DNA of 64,000 nt from Candidatus Nanoarchaeia archaeon (GTDB lineage: Archaea; Nanobdellota; Nanobdellia; Woesearchaeales; WJIZ01). The translations under genes were made by a program, and so were the position numbers. Below are positions 24,043 to 32,873 of this stretch, in pieces (within the stretch, counting starts at the first letter, position 1; every line of letters begins with the position of its first letter). The stretch is taken from assembly GCA_028279765.1 (NCBI GenBank), contig JANQND010000030.1, positions 60,917-124,916 on the forward strand, given 5' to 3'. The notes beneath the pieces were generated by a model. That model ran no database searches, was not told the DNA's origin, and was given only the letters and a program-made list of their open reading frames with translations.

Positions 24043-25416
24043 TCATTTCACTTCATGCAACCCACTCATAACCTCAGAAATCGTCGGGTGTGCATGAATC
24101 GTCTTGCGCAGCACATCAATAGTAGGTGAAGAGCTATTCAGAAGAGCAGTAATCTCATGAATAAGATCATCTGCGCGAATCCCAATCATCACGCAGCCTA
24201 GAATATGATGATTTTTCTTATTATACATCACTTTCACAAAACCGCGCGAATCATCCATAACATGAGCTCTGCCAACCTGTGAAAAATACGATTGTAAAAT
24301 TCCAACGCGATAACCTCTCTCATGCGCCTCCCGCTCGCTTAATCCCACACCAGAAATAACCGGATGAGTGAACACTGCCCAGGGCACATACCGAAGGTCT
24401 GCTTTTTTCTGATCACGATGCAGCAAATTATGCAGTGCAACCCCCTCTTCAATTTTTGCAGTATGCGCAAACATCGCAAGGCCTGTGACGTCACCGCAGG
24501 CATACACATTTTTGCAGGAGGTCTGCATTTTCTTGTTCACTATGATTTCTCCTCGTTTGCCTACCTTAATACCTCCGGCAGATAAATTCAGGCCGCGGGT
24601 ATTAGGAATTCTTCCTACAGCAACCACAAGCTTCTCTGCACGCAGAACCTTCTTCTTAGAGTGCAAGTCCTTCACATCATTAACCACTACCTCTTTTCCT
24701 CTCTTCCCGTCACGAACCTCCAGAATATTCGCATCAAGCACAAAGCGCACCCCTGCTTTTGCATAGTACTCTGCAAGCAGTTCAGAGACATCATGATCAA
24801 GCATACCAAGAACGTGATGGTGCCGCTCTATTACCGTAACAGTACTCCCCAGCGCACTAAAAAACGTAGCAAGCTCCATCGCTATGTACCCTCCTCCAAT
24901 CATGATAACCGATTTGGGGAGCGAACGCAGCTTGAGCATATTTTCGTTAGAGATATAAGAGACCTTATCCAGCCCTTTGACAGGAGGAACAAAATTTACT
25001 GCTCCGGTAGCAATAAGAACTTTATGTGCAGAAAGGGTCCGATCACCCACCTCGACAGTATTTTTCTTTACAAATACCGCTTCTCCGGTAACGACGGTAA
25101 GATTGCTCTTAGCAATGCTCGCAGTAATATGCTTCTGGCCGGATGCAACAATGCCACGCACTCTATCCATTAGTGAATTAAACTTGAGGGTTACTTTCCC
25201 GGTAGCTATACCAAACTTCTCCAGGTTCAAAGCCTCGGCATACCGATGAGCTCCTTCAAGCATCGCCTTTGTCGGGATACAGCCATTATTAAGGCAGGTG
25301 CCTCCGAGAATTCCGGATTCAATAAGAACCACTTTTTTATAATGAGCAGCCTGCAGTGCAGCCCGAAGGCCTGCAGTACCTCCCCCGATAATCATAACCT
25401 CATAGTGTTCAGCCAT
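24043..25416 (-). CDS. FAD-dependent pyridine nucleotide-disulfide oxidoreductase
   Basis: A protein of 457 residues of the dihydrolipoamide dehydrogenase/mercuric reductase class I group. The FAD site is VMIIGGGTAGLRAALQA, the redox-active disulfide GGTCLNNGCIPTKAM, the NAD site IMIGGGYIAMELATFFSALGS and the second FAD contact NVYACGDVTGLAMFAHTA. HAHPTISEVM at the end is the catalytic His-Glu dyad of the dimer interface. No lipoylated E2 or E3-partner genes are nearby, so the substrate may be another disulfide or coenzyme A-type thiol. GAGGGAG lies before the start. Confidence 0.85.
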   Translation of the reverse strand: MAEHYEVMIIGGGTAGLRAALQAAHYKKVVLIESGILGGTCLNNGCIPTKAMLEGAHRYAEALNLEKFGIATGKVTLKFNSLMDRVRGIVASGQKHITASIAKSNLTVVTGEAVFVKKNTVEVGDRTLSAHKVLIATGAVNFVPPVKGLDKVSYISNENMLKLRSLPKSVIMIGGGYIAMELATFFSALGSTVTVIERHHHVLGMLDHDVSELLAEYYAKAGVRFVLDANILEVRDGKRGKEVVVNDVKDLHSKKKVLRAEKLVVAVGRIPNTRGLNLSAGGIKVGKRGEIIVNKKMQTSCKNVYACGDVTGLAMFAHTAKIEEGVALHNLLHRDQKKADLRYVPWAVFTHPVISGVGLSEREAHERGYRVGILQSYFSQVGRAHVMDDSRGFVKVMYNKKNHHILGCVMIGIRADDLIHEITALLNSSSPTIDVLRKTIHAHPTISEVMSGLHEVK

Positions 25417-25465
25417 CGAAATCTCCCTCTTTTTGTACTATAGCATCGCAAATGCGTAATCAAAA

Positions 25466-25507
25466 GATTTATAAATAAGATAATACGTAATCATAGTAAT
25501 ATATAAA
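25466..25507. promoter_or_regulatory. Divergent TATA boxes, reductase and CPFC operon
   Basis: ATTTATAAATC on the minus strand (25466-25476) serves the disulfide reductase. ATATATAAA (25499-25507, plus) serves the micro-ORF at 25548. Regulation of the two thiol-related units may be linked. Confidence 0.45.
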
Positions 25508-25547
25508 CTTATTGTGTAATTAGTATACTGCAAAAAAGAGGATTACC

Positions 25548-25595
25548 ATGGGAAAAGACAAAGGAAAAGACGACGAAGGCTGCCCATTCTGCTAG
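25548..25595 (+). CDS. 15-residue micro-ORF ending CPFC
   Basis: MGKDKGKDDEGCPFC, preceded by AAGAGGA seven bases upstream and a TATA box at 25499-25507. The stop TAG overlaps a GTG of the next frame. The C-terminal CPFC resembles a thioredoxin-type redox or metal-binding pair at the end of a charged, flexible tail. It precedes a membrane protein rich in His and a CcdA-like transporter, so a thiol or metal role is plausible. It may instead be a leader for translational coupling. Confidence 0.4.
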   Translation: MGKDKGKDDEGCPFC

Positions 25596-25606
25596 TGAGG
25601 TACAGG

Positions 25607-26389
25607 ATGCCAGCATCTTCAGTAAAGAAAATAGCTTTATTTGGAATCGGAGTTCCCCTTAGCGCTGCAAGTGTTTTTGCAGCGGGAGGATCAGAATCAT
25701 TTAGCTGGTTTGAACCATCCTTCTATATTAAAATTTGTACTGTATATCTTGTTATTCTATCGATTATTCTTCTGGCAAAAAAAGAGTGGCCCGAGGGGCA
25801 AAAAAAGATACTCTTCGGCATGATAGCAGTACCTATCATGCTTGCTACGCTCTACCTTGGGGGGCATACTGTCTACGAGAATATGATATCAGTAACCAAG
25901 GGCCCTGTTCACTGGCATTTTGATTATCAGGTTTGGGCATGCGGAGAGCGTCTTGACCTCATTGATCCCAAGTTCCCCAGTAATAAAATAGGAACTCCTC
26001 TACTGCACGAGCACAACGATGATCGGGCACATGTAGAGGGAGTAGTCATGCAGTATGAAGATGTGAATTTAGGGTCCTTCTTCAGAACTGTTGGCGGAGA
26101 ACTAACAGATGACACGTTTACATATGTAACAAATGACGGGACAAAATCATTCAGAAATGGTGATCAATGTCCCGAAGGATCAGCGGGGAACCTCAAGGTC
26201 TATGTCAATGGCGCACAGATAGAAAACGCAGCAGAATATCTGTACGCGCAGGAAACACTAGTGCCTCCCGGGGATTGCATCATTATTGAGTTCAGCGAAG
26301 ATACCTCAGAATCAACAGAAAAACTCTGCGAGAGTTGGGAAGCAAACGAGTGGAATTATGACAATTTCGAGGAACTAAGAAATAAATAA
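25607..26389 (+). CDS. Membrane-anchored protein with His-rich extracytoplasmic domain
   Basis: A protein of 260 residues from ATG 25607 (GAGGT five bases upstream). There are membrane segments at about 8-25, 37-55 and 64-85, then a soluble domain. The domain opens HWHFDYQVWACGERLDLIDPKF and continues LLHEHNDDRAHVEGVVMQYED, a pattern of paired His residues that could bind metal. Four Cys residues lie further in or near it (WACGE, DQCPEG, GDCII, KLCES). It is followed 12 bases later by a CcdA-like gene, which would supply reducing power across the membrane. Family name unknown. Confidence 0.6.
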   Translation: MPASSVKKIALFGIGVPLSAASVFAAGGSESFSWFEPSFYIKICTVYLVILSIILLAKKEWPEGQKKILFGMIAVPIMLATLYLGGHTVYENMISVTKGPVHWHFDYQVWACGERLDLIDPKFPSNKIGTPLLHEHNDDRAHVEGVVMQYEDVNLGSFFRTVGGELTDDTFTYVTNDGTKSFRNGDQCPEGSAGNLKVYVNGAQIENAAEYLYAQETLVPPGDCIIIEFSEDTSESTEKLCESWEANEWNYDNFEELRNK

Positions 26390-26401
26390 ACAAGAAATCA
26401 A

Positions 26402-27109
26402 ATGGCAGTAGAAATATCCCTTCCAACACTTACCACGGTTTTGCTCACCGCAGCCGTAGATTCCATTAATCCCTGTGCTATCGGTGTGCTCATTCTACTT
26501 GTATCAACCTTATTAGTTGCAAAAAGAAAATCTGAAATGCTCAAGATCGGCTCGATCTATATCTTTGCTATTTTCATAACCTATTTTTTATTCGGGCTTG
26601 GCTTAACTGCATTCTTAGCAGTCATCCCGATTGTTATCGCAGAATATATCTCTATTGTCGTAGGAATACTCGTAGTGGTCGCAGGATTGCTTGAGATCAA
26701 GGATTATTTCTGGTATGGCCAGGGCTTCTCGCTGGCAATCCCCAAGAAATACGCAATAAAAATCAAAGAGAAGATGCAAAAGCTCTCCACAGGAACAATC
26801 ATATTCCTGGGTGTTTTCGTAGCATCAGTTGAGCTTCCCTGCACAGGCGGGCCTTACCTTGCTATTACCCTGCTACTCTCACAGAATTTCAATCTCACAG
26901 CATTTATTTTACTGGTAATCTACAACATCATCTTTGTTATGCCACTAGTAATCATCCTTGTCATGGTACTTATCGGAACAAAGATTCAGAATATCCAGAA
27001 CTGGAAGCAGATGAACAAGTCATATATGAGATTCGCAACGGGCTTATTGCTGATTGGCCTTGGCTGGTTATTAATGCTTATTGCCAACGGAACTATTAAT
27101 CTAAACTAA
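26402..27109 (+). CDS. ccdA: CcdA/DsbD-like transmembrane thiol transporter
   Basis: A protein of 235 residues with six membrane helices. The two redox Cys sit in symmetric positions: AVDSINPCAIGVLILLVSTL in the first repeat and ASVELPCTGGPYLAITLLLS in the second, which is the hallmark of the CcdA/ScsB/DsbD beta family. It carries electrons from cytoplasmic thioredoxin to extracytoplasmic disulfides. Lying in one operon with a Cys/His-rich membrane protein, it probably keeps that partner reduced. Confidence 0.85.
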   Translation: MAVEISLPTLTTVLLTAAVDSINPCAIGVLILLVSTLLVAKRKSEMLKIGSIYIFAIFITYFLFGLGLTAFLAVIPIVIAEYISIVVGILVVVAGLLEIKDYFWYGQGFSLAIPKKYAIKIKEKMQKLSTGTIIFLGVFVASVELPCTGGPYLAITLLLSQNFNLTAFILLVIYNIIFVMPLVIILVMVLIGTKIQNIQNWKQMNKSYMRFATGLLLIGLGWLLMLIANGTINLN

Positions 27110-27112
27110 ACA

Positions 27113-27460
27113 ATGGCAGCAAAGAAGAAAAAGAAAACCGTGAAAAAAAGGAAAAAAGCGGTAGCTACAAAGAAAAAAGCTACAGCAAAAAAAGCAGCTA
27201 CACATATTGTTAAGCGCAGAGGACATATCGAGCACTACGATGAGAAAAAAGTCTATGCTTCAGTGTATGCAGCAGCACTCAATTGCCACTATAGCGAGCA
27301 GGAGTCTGAAAAAGTTGCAGAATATGTCATGAAAAAAGTGAACGCGTGGATCGCAAAGCAAAAAAGTTTCGAATCCACAGATATTAGGGATCAGATTCTC
27401 AAAAACATCAAGGACAACCATGTTGTCTTGATGTATAAACACCATCTTGATCTGTGCTGA
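27113..27460 (+). CDS. ATP-cone domain protein with Lys-rich tail
   Basis: A protein of 115 residues. Residues 1-35 are almost all Lys/Ala/Thr (histone-tail-like). Residues 32-112 form an ATP-cone: HIVKRRGHIEHYDEKKVYASVYAAALNC and VAEYVMKKVNAWI, then TDIRDQILKNIKDNHVVLMYKHH. The cone is the nucleotide-sensing module of ribonucleotide reductase and NrdR. Here it stands alone with a basic tail that could bind nucleic acid, so a dNTP/ATP-responsive regulator is possible. It is 3 bases after ccdA. Confidence 0.75.
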   Translation: MAAKKKKKTVKKRKKAVATKKKATAKKAATHIVKRRGHIEHYDEKKVYASVYAAALNCHYSEQESEKVAEYVMKKVNAWIAKQKSFESTDIRDQILKNIKDNHVVLMYKHHLDLC

Positions 27461-27462
27461 CA

Positions 27463-28908
27463 ATGATGTATCTCAAAATCTTGACCATATTTCTATTTAT
27501 CATTACATATTTCTTCATTATCCGCTACTACGACAAAAAACAGTATGTGGTGTGGATCGCGGTCTTTATTCTGCTCATCACGACCATTCTCTCACCGGGC
27601 CAGGCACTCAACGCAATCAATTGGAACGTTATCCTGCTCTATTTTGGTATGCTCTTTGTCAGTGAAATCTTTTTGTACTCACGTATGCCGGACTTTCTGG
27701 CAGTATACTTTGCATCCAAAACCACACGCATCGGGGTTGCTATGCTGGTTATCTGTGCGCTTACCAGTGCGTTATCTATCCTGCTCGAAAACGTCGCCTG
27801 CGTACTCCTGGTTGCCCCCATTGCCTTATCCATTGCAAAAAAATGCAAGATCAACGCAACGCCGCTCTTTGTAGGGATGGCTATCTCATCAAATCTGCAA
27901 GGGGTAGGGACCCTCATTGGCGATCCCCCCAGTATGTTGCTAGGCGGGTTCAAGGGGTTGAACTTCAATGATTTCTTTGTGCTTGCCGGAAAGCCGGGCA
28001 TCTTTTTTGCCGTACAGGTTGGCGCGCTCGTATCGCTGATCGTGCTCTACTTATTCTTCAAGAAATTCGACGGAAAAATGCCTAAGCTCAAAAAAGAAAA
28101 CTATATCTCCTTTATGCCTACCCTTATCGTTATTTTATTAGTTGTTGCCTTAATCCTGAGTTCCTTCTTCGAGCATTATGTACCTCTCTCTGCCGGCGTA
28201 TGGTGTTGCGTCTTTGGGCTTATTGCCTATATGTGGTACATTCATCACACCAAGGGACATAAAAGCTATCAGGTTATCTCCGGCCTGCTGATCATTATCC
28301 TCATTCTGGGATCCTTTTTCGAGGAAACAATTCAGGGAATTATCGGGAAAAGTATCGGTATTGAGCTTATCTGGTGCGCACTTTGTATAGTTGCTTTCTA
28401 TTTCTTCCTTGTACGCAAAAAAGATACCAAGATGATGGACTTTCTGGAGCGCATGGACTGGCAAACCGGGCTATTTCTTATCGGAATTTTCATCTTTGTT
28501 GAAAGCCTGGTTGCGACTGGACTCGTAGATGATCTTGCGCACCTCATTGGGAATATAGCAGGATCTAACTTACTATTAACATTCGTTATTATCGTTGTTT
28601 TTTCAGTAGCTGTCAGCGCCTTTGTCGATAATGTTCCCTACTTGGTCATCATGCTTCCCGTAGCACAGACCTTAACCACTCAGTTAGGTGCCAATGAGTT
28701 CGTTCTCTTCTTTGGATTACTACTCGGTGCAAGCGTCGGAGGAAACATTACTCCTGTCGGAGCAGCAGCAAACATCGTAGCCATGGGCATGGTCAAGAAA
28801 CAGGGATACCCCGCAACCTTCTGGGATTTCGTAAAGATCGGGCTGCCATTTACTATTTGCGCGATCGTTGCCTCCACAGCATTTGTGTGGTTTGTATTTG
28901 GGGCCTGA
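27463..28908 (+). CDS. Ion transporter of the ArsB/NhaD superfamily
   Basis: A protein of 481 residues from ATG 27463, two bases after the previous stop. It has about 12 membrane helices. ILLYFGMLFVSEIFLYSRMPDFLA, ALSILLENVACVLLVAPIALSI and SSNLQGVGTLIGDPPSMLLGGF are typical of the ion-transporter superfamily (ArsB, NhaD, citrate/sulfate permeases). AFVDNVPYLVIMLPVAQTL and GGNITPVGAAANIVAMGM repeat the pattern in the second half. The ion could be arsenite, Na+/H+ or a di/tricarboxylate; no arsenic genes are adjacent. Confidence 0.8.
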   Translation: MMYLKILTIFLFIITYFFIIRYYDKKQYVVWIAVFILLITTILSPGQALNAINWNVILLYFGMLFVSEIFLYSRMPDFLAVYFASKTTRIGVAMLVICALTSALSILLENVACVLLVAPIALSIAKKCKINATPLFVGMAISSNLQGVGTLIGDPPSMLLGGFKGLNFNDFFVLAGKPGIFFAVQVGALVSLIVLYLFFKKFDGKMPKLKKENYISFMPTLIVILLVVALILSSFFEHYVPLSAGVWCCVFGLIAYMWYIHHTKGHKSYQVISGLLIIILILGSFFEETIQGIIGKSIGIELIWCALCIVAFYFFLVRKKDTKMMDFLERMDWQTGLFLIGIFIFVESLVATGLVDDLAHLIGNIAGSNLLLTFVIIVVFSVAVSAFVDNVPYLVIMLPVAQTLTTQLGANEFVLFFGLLLGASVGGNITPVGAAANIVAMGMVKKQGYPATFWDFVKIGLPFTICAIVASTAFVWFVFGA

Positions 28909-30111
28909 TTATTTTCCAACAAGTTGGATAGCCTTATCCATAAAAGGGATAAGGTAGGGGTGTAAGGAAGCTTTTTTCGAATCATAATTCTGAGGCGTAA
29001 TATAGAATGGGTTGCTATGCAATTTGTCAAGACCAACATCACCCGCTCCCTTTGCAAAATAGACAAGGTTAATGGTATCCGTTCCTCTACCATGATTGAA
29101 AGGATCAGTTTGAAAATATGTTCTTGCGATTCCCAGGAATCTAGGACCCTCTAATTGTAATCCGGTTTCCTCTTCCGTTTTTTCCTTGAGAGATTCGATA
29201 GTTAGTATCCCCCTCTTTGCTCTCCCTCCCGGCACCCAGATTTGGTCTTTTGCCGGATAGTTGTCTCTTTGCACAACAAAAATACTGCCCCCGTACTCTA
29301 CGAAAACATCATGGCAGACAATGACAGCATTTTGGTGGATTTTTTGATAGAGCTTTCCCTCAATATCTCCTGTTTCCGATACGTTTTCTGCTTCCAATGA
29401 AGTTAGATAAAAGCTATCTCCATTTTCAAAGACATACTCTCTAAAACTGTCAAAATAAGAATTGGCTGGTTCTGCTATTTGTGCAATCATAGATTTGAAA
29501 ACACTTTCATCTATAGAGTCCAATTGTGACGATGAAATCAGAACGCTACTGCTATTCTGCGCATCATACTCTTCAAACTGAATCGCAAGAGAGCCATGAG
29601 GTTGTAGTACTTGCCTAACAGCCATTTCTAGGGAATCATAAGTAGACTCATGCTTGTCCATTTTATAATGTAGAATATTGTCTGGATTAACGCGTGAATA
29701 ATCATGATTACTCTGAACAGCGAGATCTCCCGTCGTCTTCACTGCATAAGATACCTTCAAAGTGTCCGTACCTTTTCCTGCTCGTTGGGTATCGAATTCT
29801 GAAAAAACTCTGGAAACTCCGAGCGGAATTAAAGATACCAAATCTAAATTTGTAACATCTTTCACTTTCTTTCGAATGGAATCCTCAACTGGAACGCCTC
29901 TCTCAATAATATCTCCAAGGGGAGACAAGGAATTCTCTACAGGATGATATCCTTCGAAGTGTAAGATTTGTTCATCATGCTCAATAAAAAAGTCATAACA
30001 TGGTAGAACTACAGATTCCCTCGTACTTTTGAGAAGATTTTGATCTTCAGACTGCAATGTAAGCCTCTCAAGATCTACTGGTTCCCCACCCTCAACAACA
30101 AATTCATTCAT
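28909..30111 (-). CDS. Protein with two NUDIX-like domains
   Basis: A protein of 400 residues. The C-terminal half (about 250-400) matches GDP-mannose mannosyl hydrolase-type NUDIX: IWVPGGRAKRGILTIESLKEKTEEETGLQLEG, then FNHGRGTDTINLVYFAKGAGDVGL. The first half repeats the plan with SPLGDIIERGVPVEDSIRKKVKDVTNLDLVSL and QRAGKGTDTLKVSYAVKTTGDLAV. The NUDIX box GX5EX7REUXEEXGU is incomplete in both copies (the first Glu is Ile in the second copy), as also happens in mannosyl hydrolases. The promoter is CTTTATAAAAG on the minus strand. A substrate such as a sugar nucleotide is inference. Confidence 0.65.
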   Translation of the reverse strand: MNEFVVEGGEPVDLERLTLQSEDQNLLKSTRESVVLPCYDFFIEHDEQILHFEGYHPVENSLSPLGDIIERGVPVEDSIRKKVKDVTNLDLVSLIPLGVSRVFSEFDTQRAGKGTDTLKVSYAVKTTGDLAVQSNHDYSRVNPDNILHYKMDKHESTYDSLEMAVRQVLQPHGSLAIQFEEYDAQNSSSVLISSSQLDSIDESVFKSMIAQIAEPANSYFDSFREYVFENGDSFYLTSLEAENVSETGDIEGKLYQKIHQNAVIVCHDVFVEYGGSIFVVQRDNYPAKDQIWVPGGRAKRGILTIESLKEKTEEETGLQLEGPRFLGIARTYFQTDPFNHGRGTDTINLVYFAKGAGDVGLDKLHSNPFYITPQNYDSKKASLHPYLIPFMDKAIQLVGK

Positions 30112-30178
30112 AAAAGAGAGAAGTCATTTTACTTTTATAAAGTAGTTGCAAAGAAATAATAAGAAACAGCTATCATGG

Positions 30179-30499
30179 TCATTTCTTATTCATCGCGATC
30201 ATAATTAAACACACGAACAACAGTACAAATCCAACCGCTAAAAAGCTCAATCCAAAAGAGAGAGCAGTAAATTCCTCAATTAAGAACACTGCTGCGATAA
30301 ACAAGAATACAATACCAATACTAAACAAAAAACTCAGTACAATGCCTCGCTGAACCTTGCGTTCCGTCTCCTCAATTGCGTGTTCTATTTTACCAATAGC
30401 CTGCGTAAAATACCCGCTAATCAATGCTTTGATTCCCGGTATTGCCAGCTCTTTGAGGAGGTTCGGTTTTTCCTTGTTTTCTGCTTTCTTGCTTGCCAT
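30179..30499 (-). CDS. Small two-helix membrane protein, holin-X-like
   Basis: A protein of 106 residues. The charged N-terminus has an amphipathic helix (YFTQAIGKIEHAIEETERKVQRG), then two membrane helices (VLSFLFSIGIVFLFIAAVFLIEEF and LSFLAVGFVLLFVCLIMIAM). The layout resembles the actinobacterial holin-X/DUF1469 superfamily, a loose resemblance. It has its own TATA box (CTTTTTATACTC, minus strand, about 30520-30531). Confidence 0.55.
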   Translation of the reverse strand: MASKKAENKEKPNLLKELAIPGIKALISGYFTQAIGKIEHAIEETERKVQRGIVLSFLFSIGIVFLFIAAVFLIEEFTALSFGLSFLAVGFVLLFVCLIMIAMNKK

Positions 30500-30610
30500 A
30501 ATGAGATTAAAAGAAAGTGAGTATAAAAAGATTGTGGGGAAAAGGGAAACAGAATTAATAGGAATGAAATAAGCAGAATATTTATTAAACGGTGATTAAA
30601 TTTCACAAAT

Positions 30611-30964
30611 ATGTTTTGGAAGGATTGGCCCGGATGGCTGAAGGGTGCACTCATTGGGATTGCAGGAATGATCATTCTCATGATCTATTCAGCAATATCC
30701 ATGCAGGTTATCACTTCTTGCATAGTCAATCAGCCGCCACAAGCATCTTTGCAATTAGAATCAAAGTGTGAAGGGTTGCCACTTGGCAACATACTATACT
30801 TAGTTATAGCACCTGCAGTATTGTTATTACAAAATTGGTTTTATCCATTTATACCGGCTTCAATGAGAGGCATCGTTGCGCTTGCTATTCCTCTTTTATA
30901 TGCAGGCCTAATAGGAGCAGCAATAGGGCGGGGATTAGAAAAATTGATGGCAAAAAAGAAATAA
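30611..30964 (+). CDS. Small unknown membrane protein
   Basis: A protein of 117 residues with three membrane segments: GALIGIAGMIILMIYSAIS, NILYLVIAPAVLLLQNWFY and GIVALAIPLLYAGLIGAAIG. A short outer loop between the first two has two Cys (ITSCIVNQ, ESKCEG). Its TATA-like ATATTTATTAAAC lies about 25 bases before the start. Family unknown. Confidence 0.55.
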   Translation: MFWKDWPGWLKGALIGIAGMIILMIYSAISMQVITSCIVNQPPQASLQLESKCEGLPLGNILYLVIAPAVLLLQNWFYPFIPASMRGIVALAIPLLYAGLIGAAIGRGLEKLMAKKK

Positions 30965-31054
30965 GAAATGACTTCTCAAACCCAAATAAGCCTATATTAA
31001 AAGACGAAATGATCTTGATGCACCAGTGCTATTCACATCACACTTACAAAGCAT

Positions 31055-31064
31055 TTATATAAGT
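31055..31064 (+). promoter_or_regulatory. TATA box for the cation antiporter gene
   Basis: ATTTATATAA lies about 20-29 bases before ATG 31084, indicating a leaderless transcript. Confidence 0.45.
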
Positions 31065-31083
31065 CCAAGTTCAACAATAAGCG

Positions 31084-32781
31084 ATGAACCCGGATATCTT
31101 TGTGGAGCTGAGTGTTGTCTTACTTATTACACTGCTCATCACCAGCATCATAGCACTGTTGAGGCAGCCGACAATCATCGGATATATTCTGGGGGGAATA
31201 ATTGCCGGACCCTTTGTCCTTGATATTATCAGCTCAACAGACACCTTTACCGCGCTGGCGCAAAAGGGCGTCGCACTTCTCTTATTTCTTGTCGGGCTCA
31301 ATATGAATCCCCGCATTATCCGGGAAGTAGGTAAAATTTCGTTTATTACCGGAATTGGCCAGGTTGCATTTACAACAACAATAGGTTTTATCATCGCAAA
31401 ACTAATCGGTTTTTCTACAATAGTCTCCCTCTACATTGCAGTAGCATTAGCATTTAGCAGCACGATCATTATTATGAAGCTACTCTCGGACAAAAAAGAT
31501 TTAGAGTCATTATACGCCAAAATTTCAGTAGGGTTTCTGATTGTTCAGGACCTTATTATCATCATTATTCTTCTGGTAATTTCTTCCCTGGGCAAAGAAA
31601 CCAACTTTACTGCAATAGCACTGGAAACGCTCTTAGCGGGGCTTGGGAGCATAGCAATTCTTTTCCTGTTTACGAAATATGCGCTGCCAAAGCTCACCAA
31701 AGCAATTGCCAAGTCACAGGAATTTCTCTTTCTTTTTTCCCTGACCTGGTGTTTTGCCATTGCTACCTTATTTCATAAGTTCAATTTCTCCATTGAAGCA
31801 GGAGCCTTGCTTGCCGGAATGGCACTCTCGTTGTCTCCTTATCATCTGGAAATCAGCTCAAAAATGAAGCCGCTCAGAGACTTTTTCTTAATTCTGTTCT
31901 TTATCATGCTTGGCTCGCAGATGGTTTTTGACGATCTCTTATCAAATCTTGTTCCTATATTCCTCTTTTCTTTCTTTGTCCTCATTGGCAATCCGGTTAT
32001 CGTGATGTCCCTGATGGGCATTTTCGGCTATACAAAGAGAATAAGCTTTCATGCAGGGCTTACGGTTGCACAAATTAGCGAGTTCTCGTTAGTTCTGGTT
32101 ACTCTGGGCATGACTCTGGGGCATATAACAAGTGAAGTGTTATCTCTGGTAACGACCATAGCACTCATAACCTTTGCAGGGTCTACGTACATGATCAAAT
32201 ACTCAGAGAGTCTCTATACAGTCTTATCACCCTATCTATCTGTCTTTGAAAGAAAAAAAGCAACAAGCGATCATCGAAAAAAAGCAGCTACGCACGACAT
32301 TATCCTGCTTGGCTATGACCGGATCGGTTATGATGTGCTTGAATCACTCAAGAAAATCAAAGGAAAGTTCCTGATTGTCGATCATGATCCGGAGACTATC
32401 ACGAAGCTATCGAACCAGGGATTTGATTGCCGCTTTGGGGATGCGAGCAACGCAGAGCTGCTTGATGGGTTAAATTTCTCAAAAGCAAAAATGGTCATCT
32501 CAACCATTTCAGATCTGCAAACAAACCAATTAATCGTCGAAAAAGTCAAAGAAGCCAATACTAAAGCCATCATAGCGGTTGTTTCTCACCAAATTGAATC
32601 AGCCCTGCAGCTGTATAATGAGGGGGCTACCTATGTGATTATGCCGCATCTTCTGGGCGCAAGGCATTTCTCCTCTATGATTGGCAAGCACAAGATGGAA
32701 GCGGATAAGTTCTTAGAAGAGAAAATCGAGCATATTGAGCATATCAAAAAAAGAAAAAAAAGCGGCCATAGGTCTCTATAA
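31084..32781 (+). CDS. CPA2 cation:proton antiporter with TrkA-N domain (KefB-like)
   Basis: A protein of 565 residues. About 12 membrane helices at residues 1-385 include QPTIIGYILGGIIAGPFVL and GVALLLFLVGLNMNPRIIREVGK, hallmark sequences of CPA2 exchangers. From about 404, HDIILLGYDRIGYDVLESLKKIKGKFLIVDHDPETI is a Rossmann RCK/TrkA-N domain binding NAD(H) or a nucleotide as a gate. The likely role is K+ or Na+/H+ exchange. It has a His/Lys-rich C-terminal end. Confidence 0.88.
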   Translation: MNPDIFVELSVVLLITLLITSIIALLRQPTIIGYILGGIIAGPFVLDIISSTDTFTALAQKGVALLLFLVGLNMNPRIIREVGKISFITGIGQVAFTTTIGFIIAKLIGFSTIVSLYIAVALAFSSTIIIMKLLSDKKDLESLYAKISVGFLIVQDLIIIIILLVISSLGKETNFTAIALETLLAGLGSIAILFLFTKYALPKLTKAIAKSQEFLFLFSLTWCFAIATLFHKFNFSIEAGALLAGMALSLSPYHLEISSKMKPLRDFFLILFFIMLGSQMVFDDLLSNLVPIFLFSFFVLIGNPVIVMSLMGIFGYTKRISFHAGLTVAQISEFSLVLVTLGMTLGHITSEVLSLVTTIALITFAGSTYMIKYSESLYTVLSPYLSVFERKKATSDHRKKAATHDIILLGYDRIGYDVLESLKKIKGKFLIVDHDPETITKLSNQGFDCRFGDASNAELLDGLNFSKAKMVISTISDLQTNQLIVEKVKEANTKAIIAVVSHQIESALQLYNEGATYVIMPHLLGARHFSSMIGKHKMEADKFLEEKIEHIEHIKKRKKSGHRSL

Positions 32782-32817
32782 ATCCAGTAAACAGCACAAA
32801 GCCTATCGCCCCCCAAA

Positions 32818-32868
32818 AAATATTTATACAGAAAGCAGAATAAAGGATAGTATTCAATAGTTGAGGTG
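32818..32868 (+). promoter_or_regulatory. Promoter and ribosome binding site of small membrane gene
   Basis: The TATA-like AATATTTATAC is near 32818-32828. GAGGTG at 32862-32867 lies before ATG 32874. Confidence 0.45.
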
Positions 32869-32873
32869 TAACC

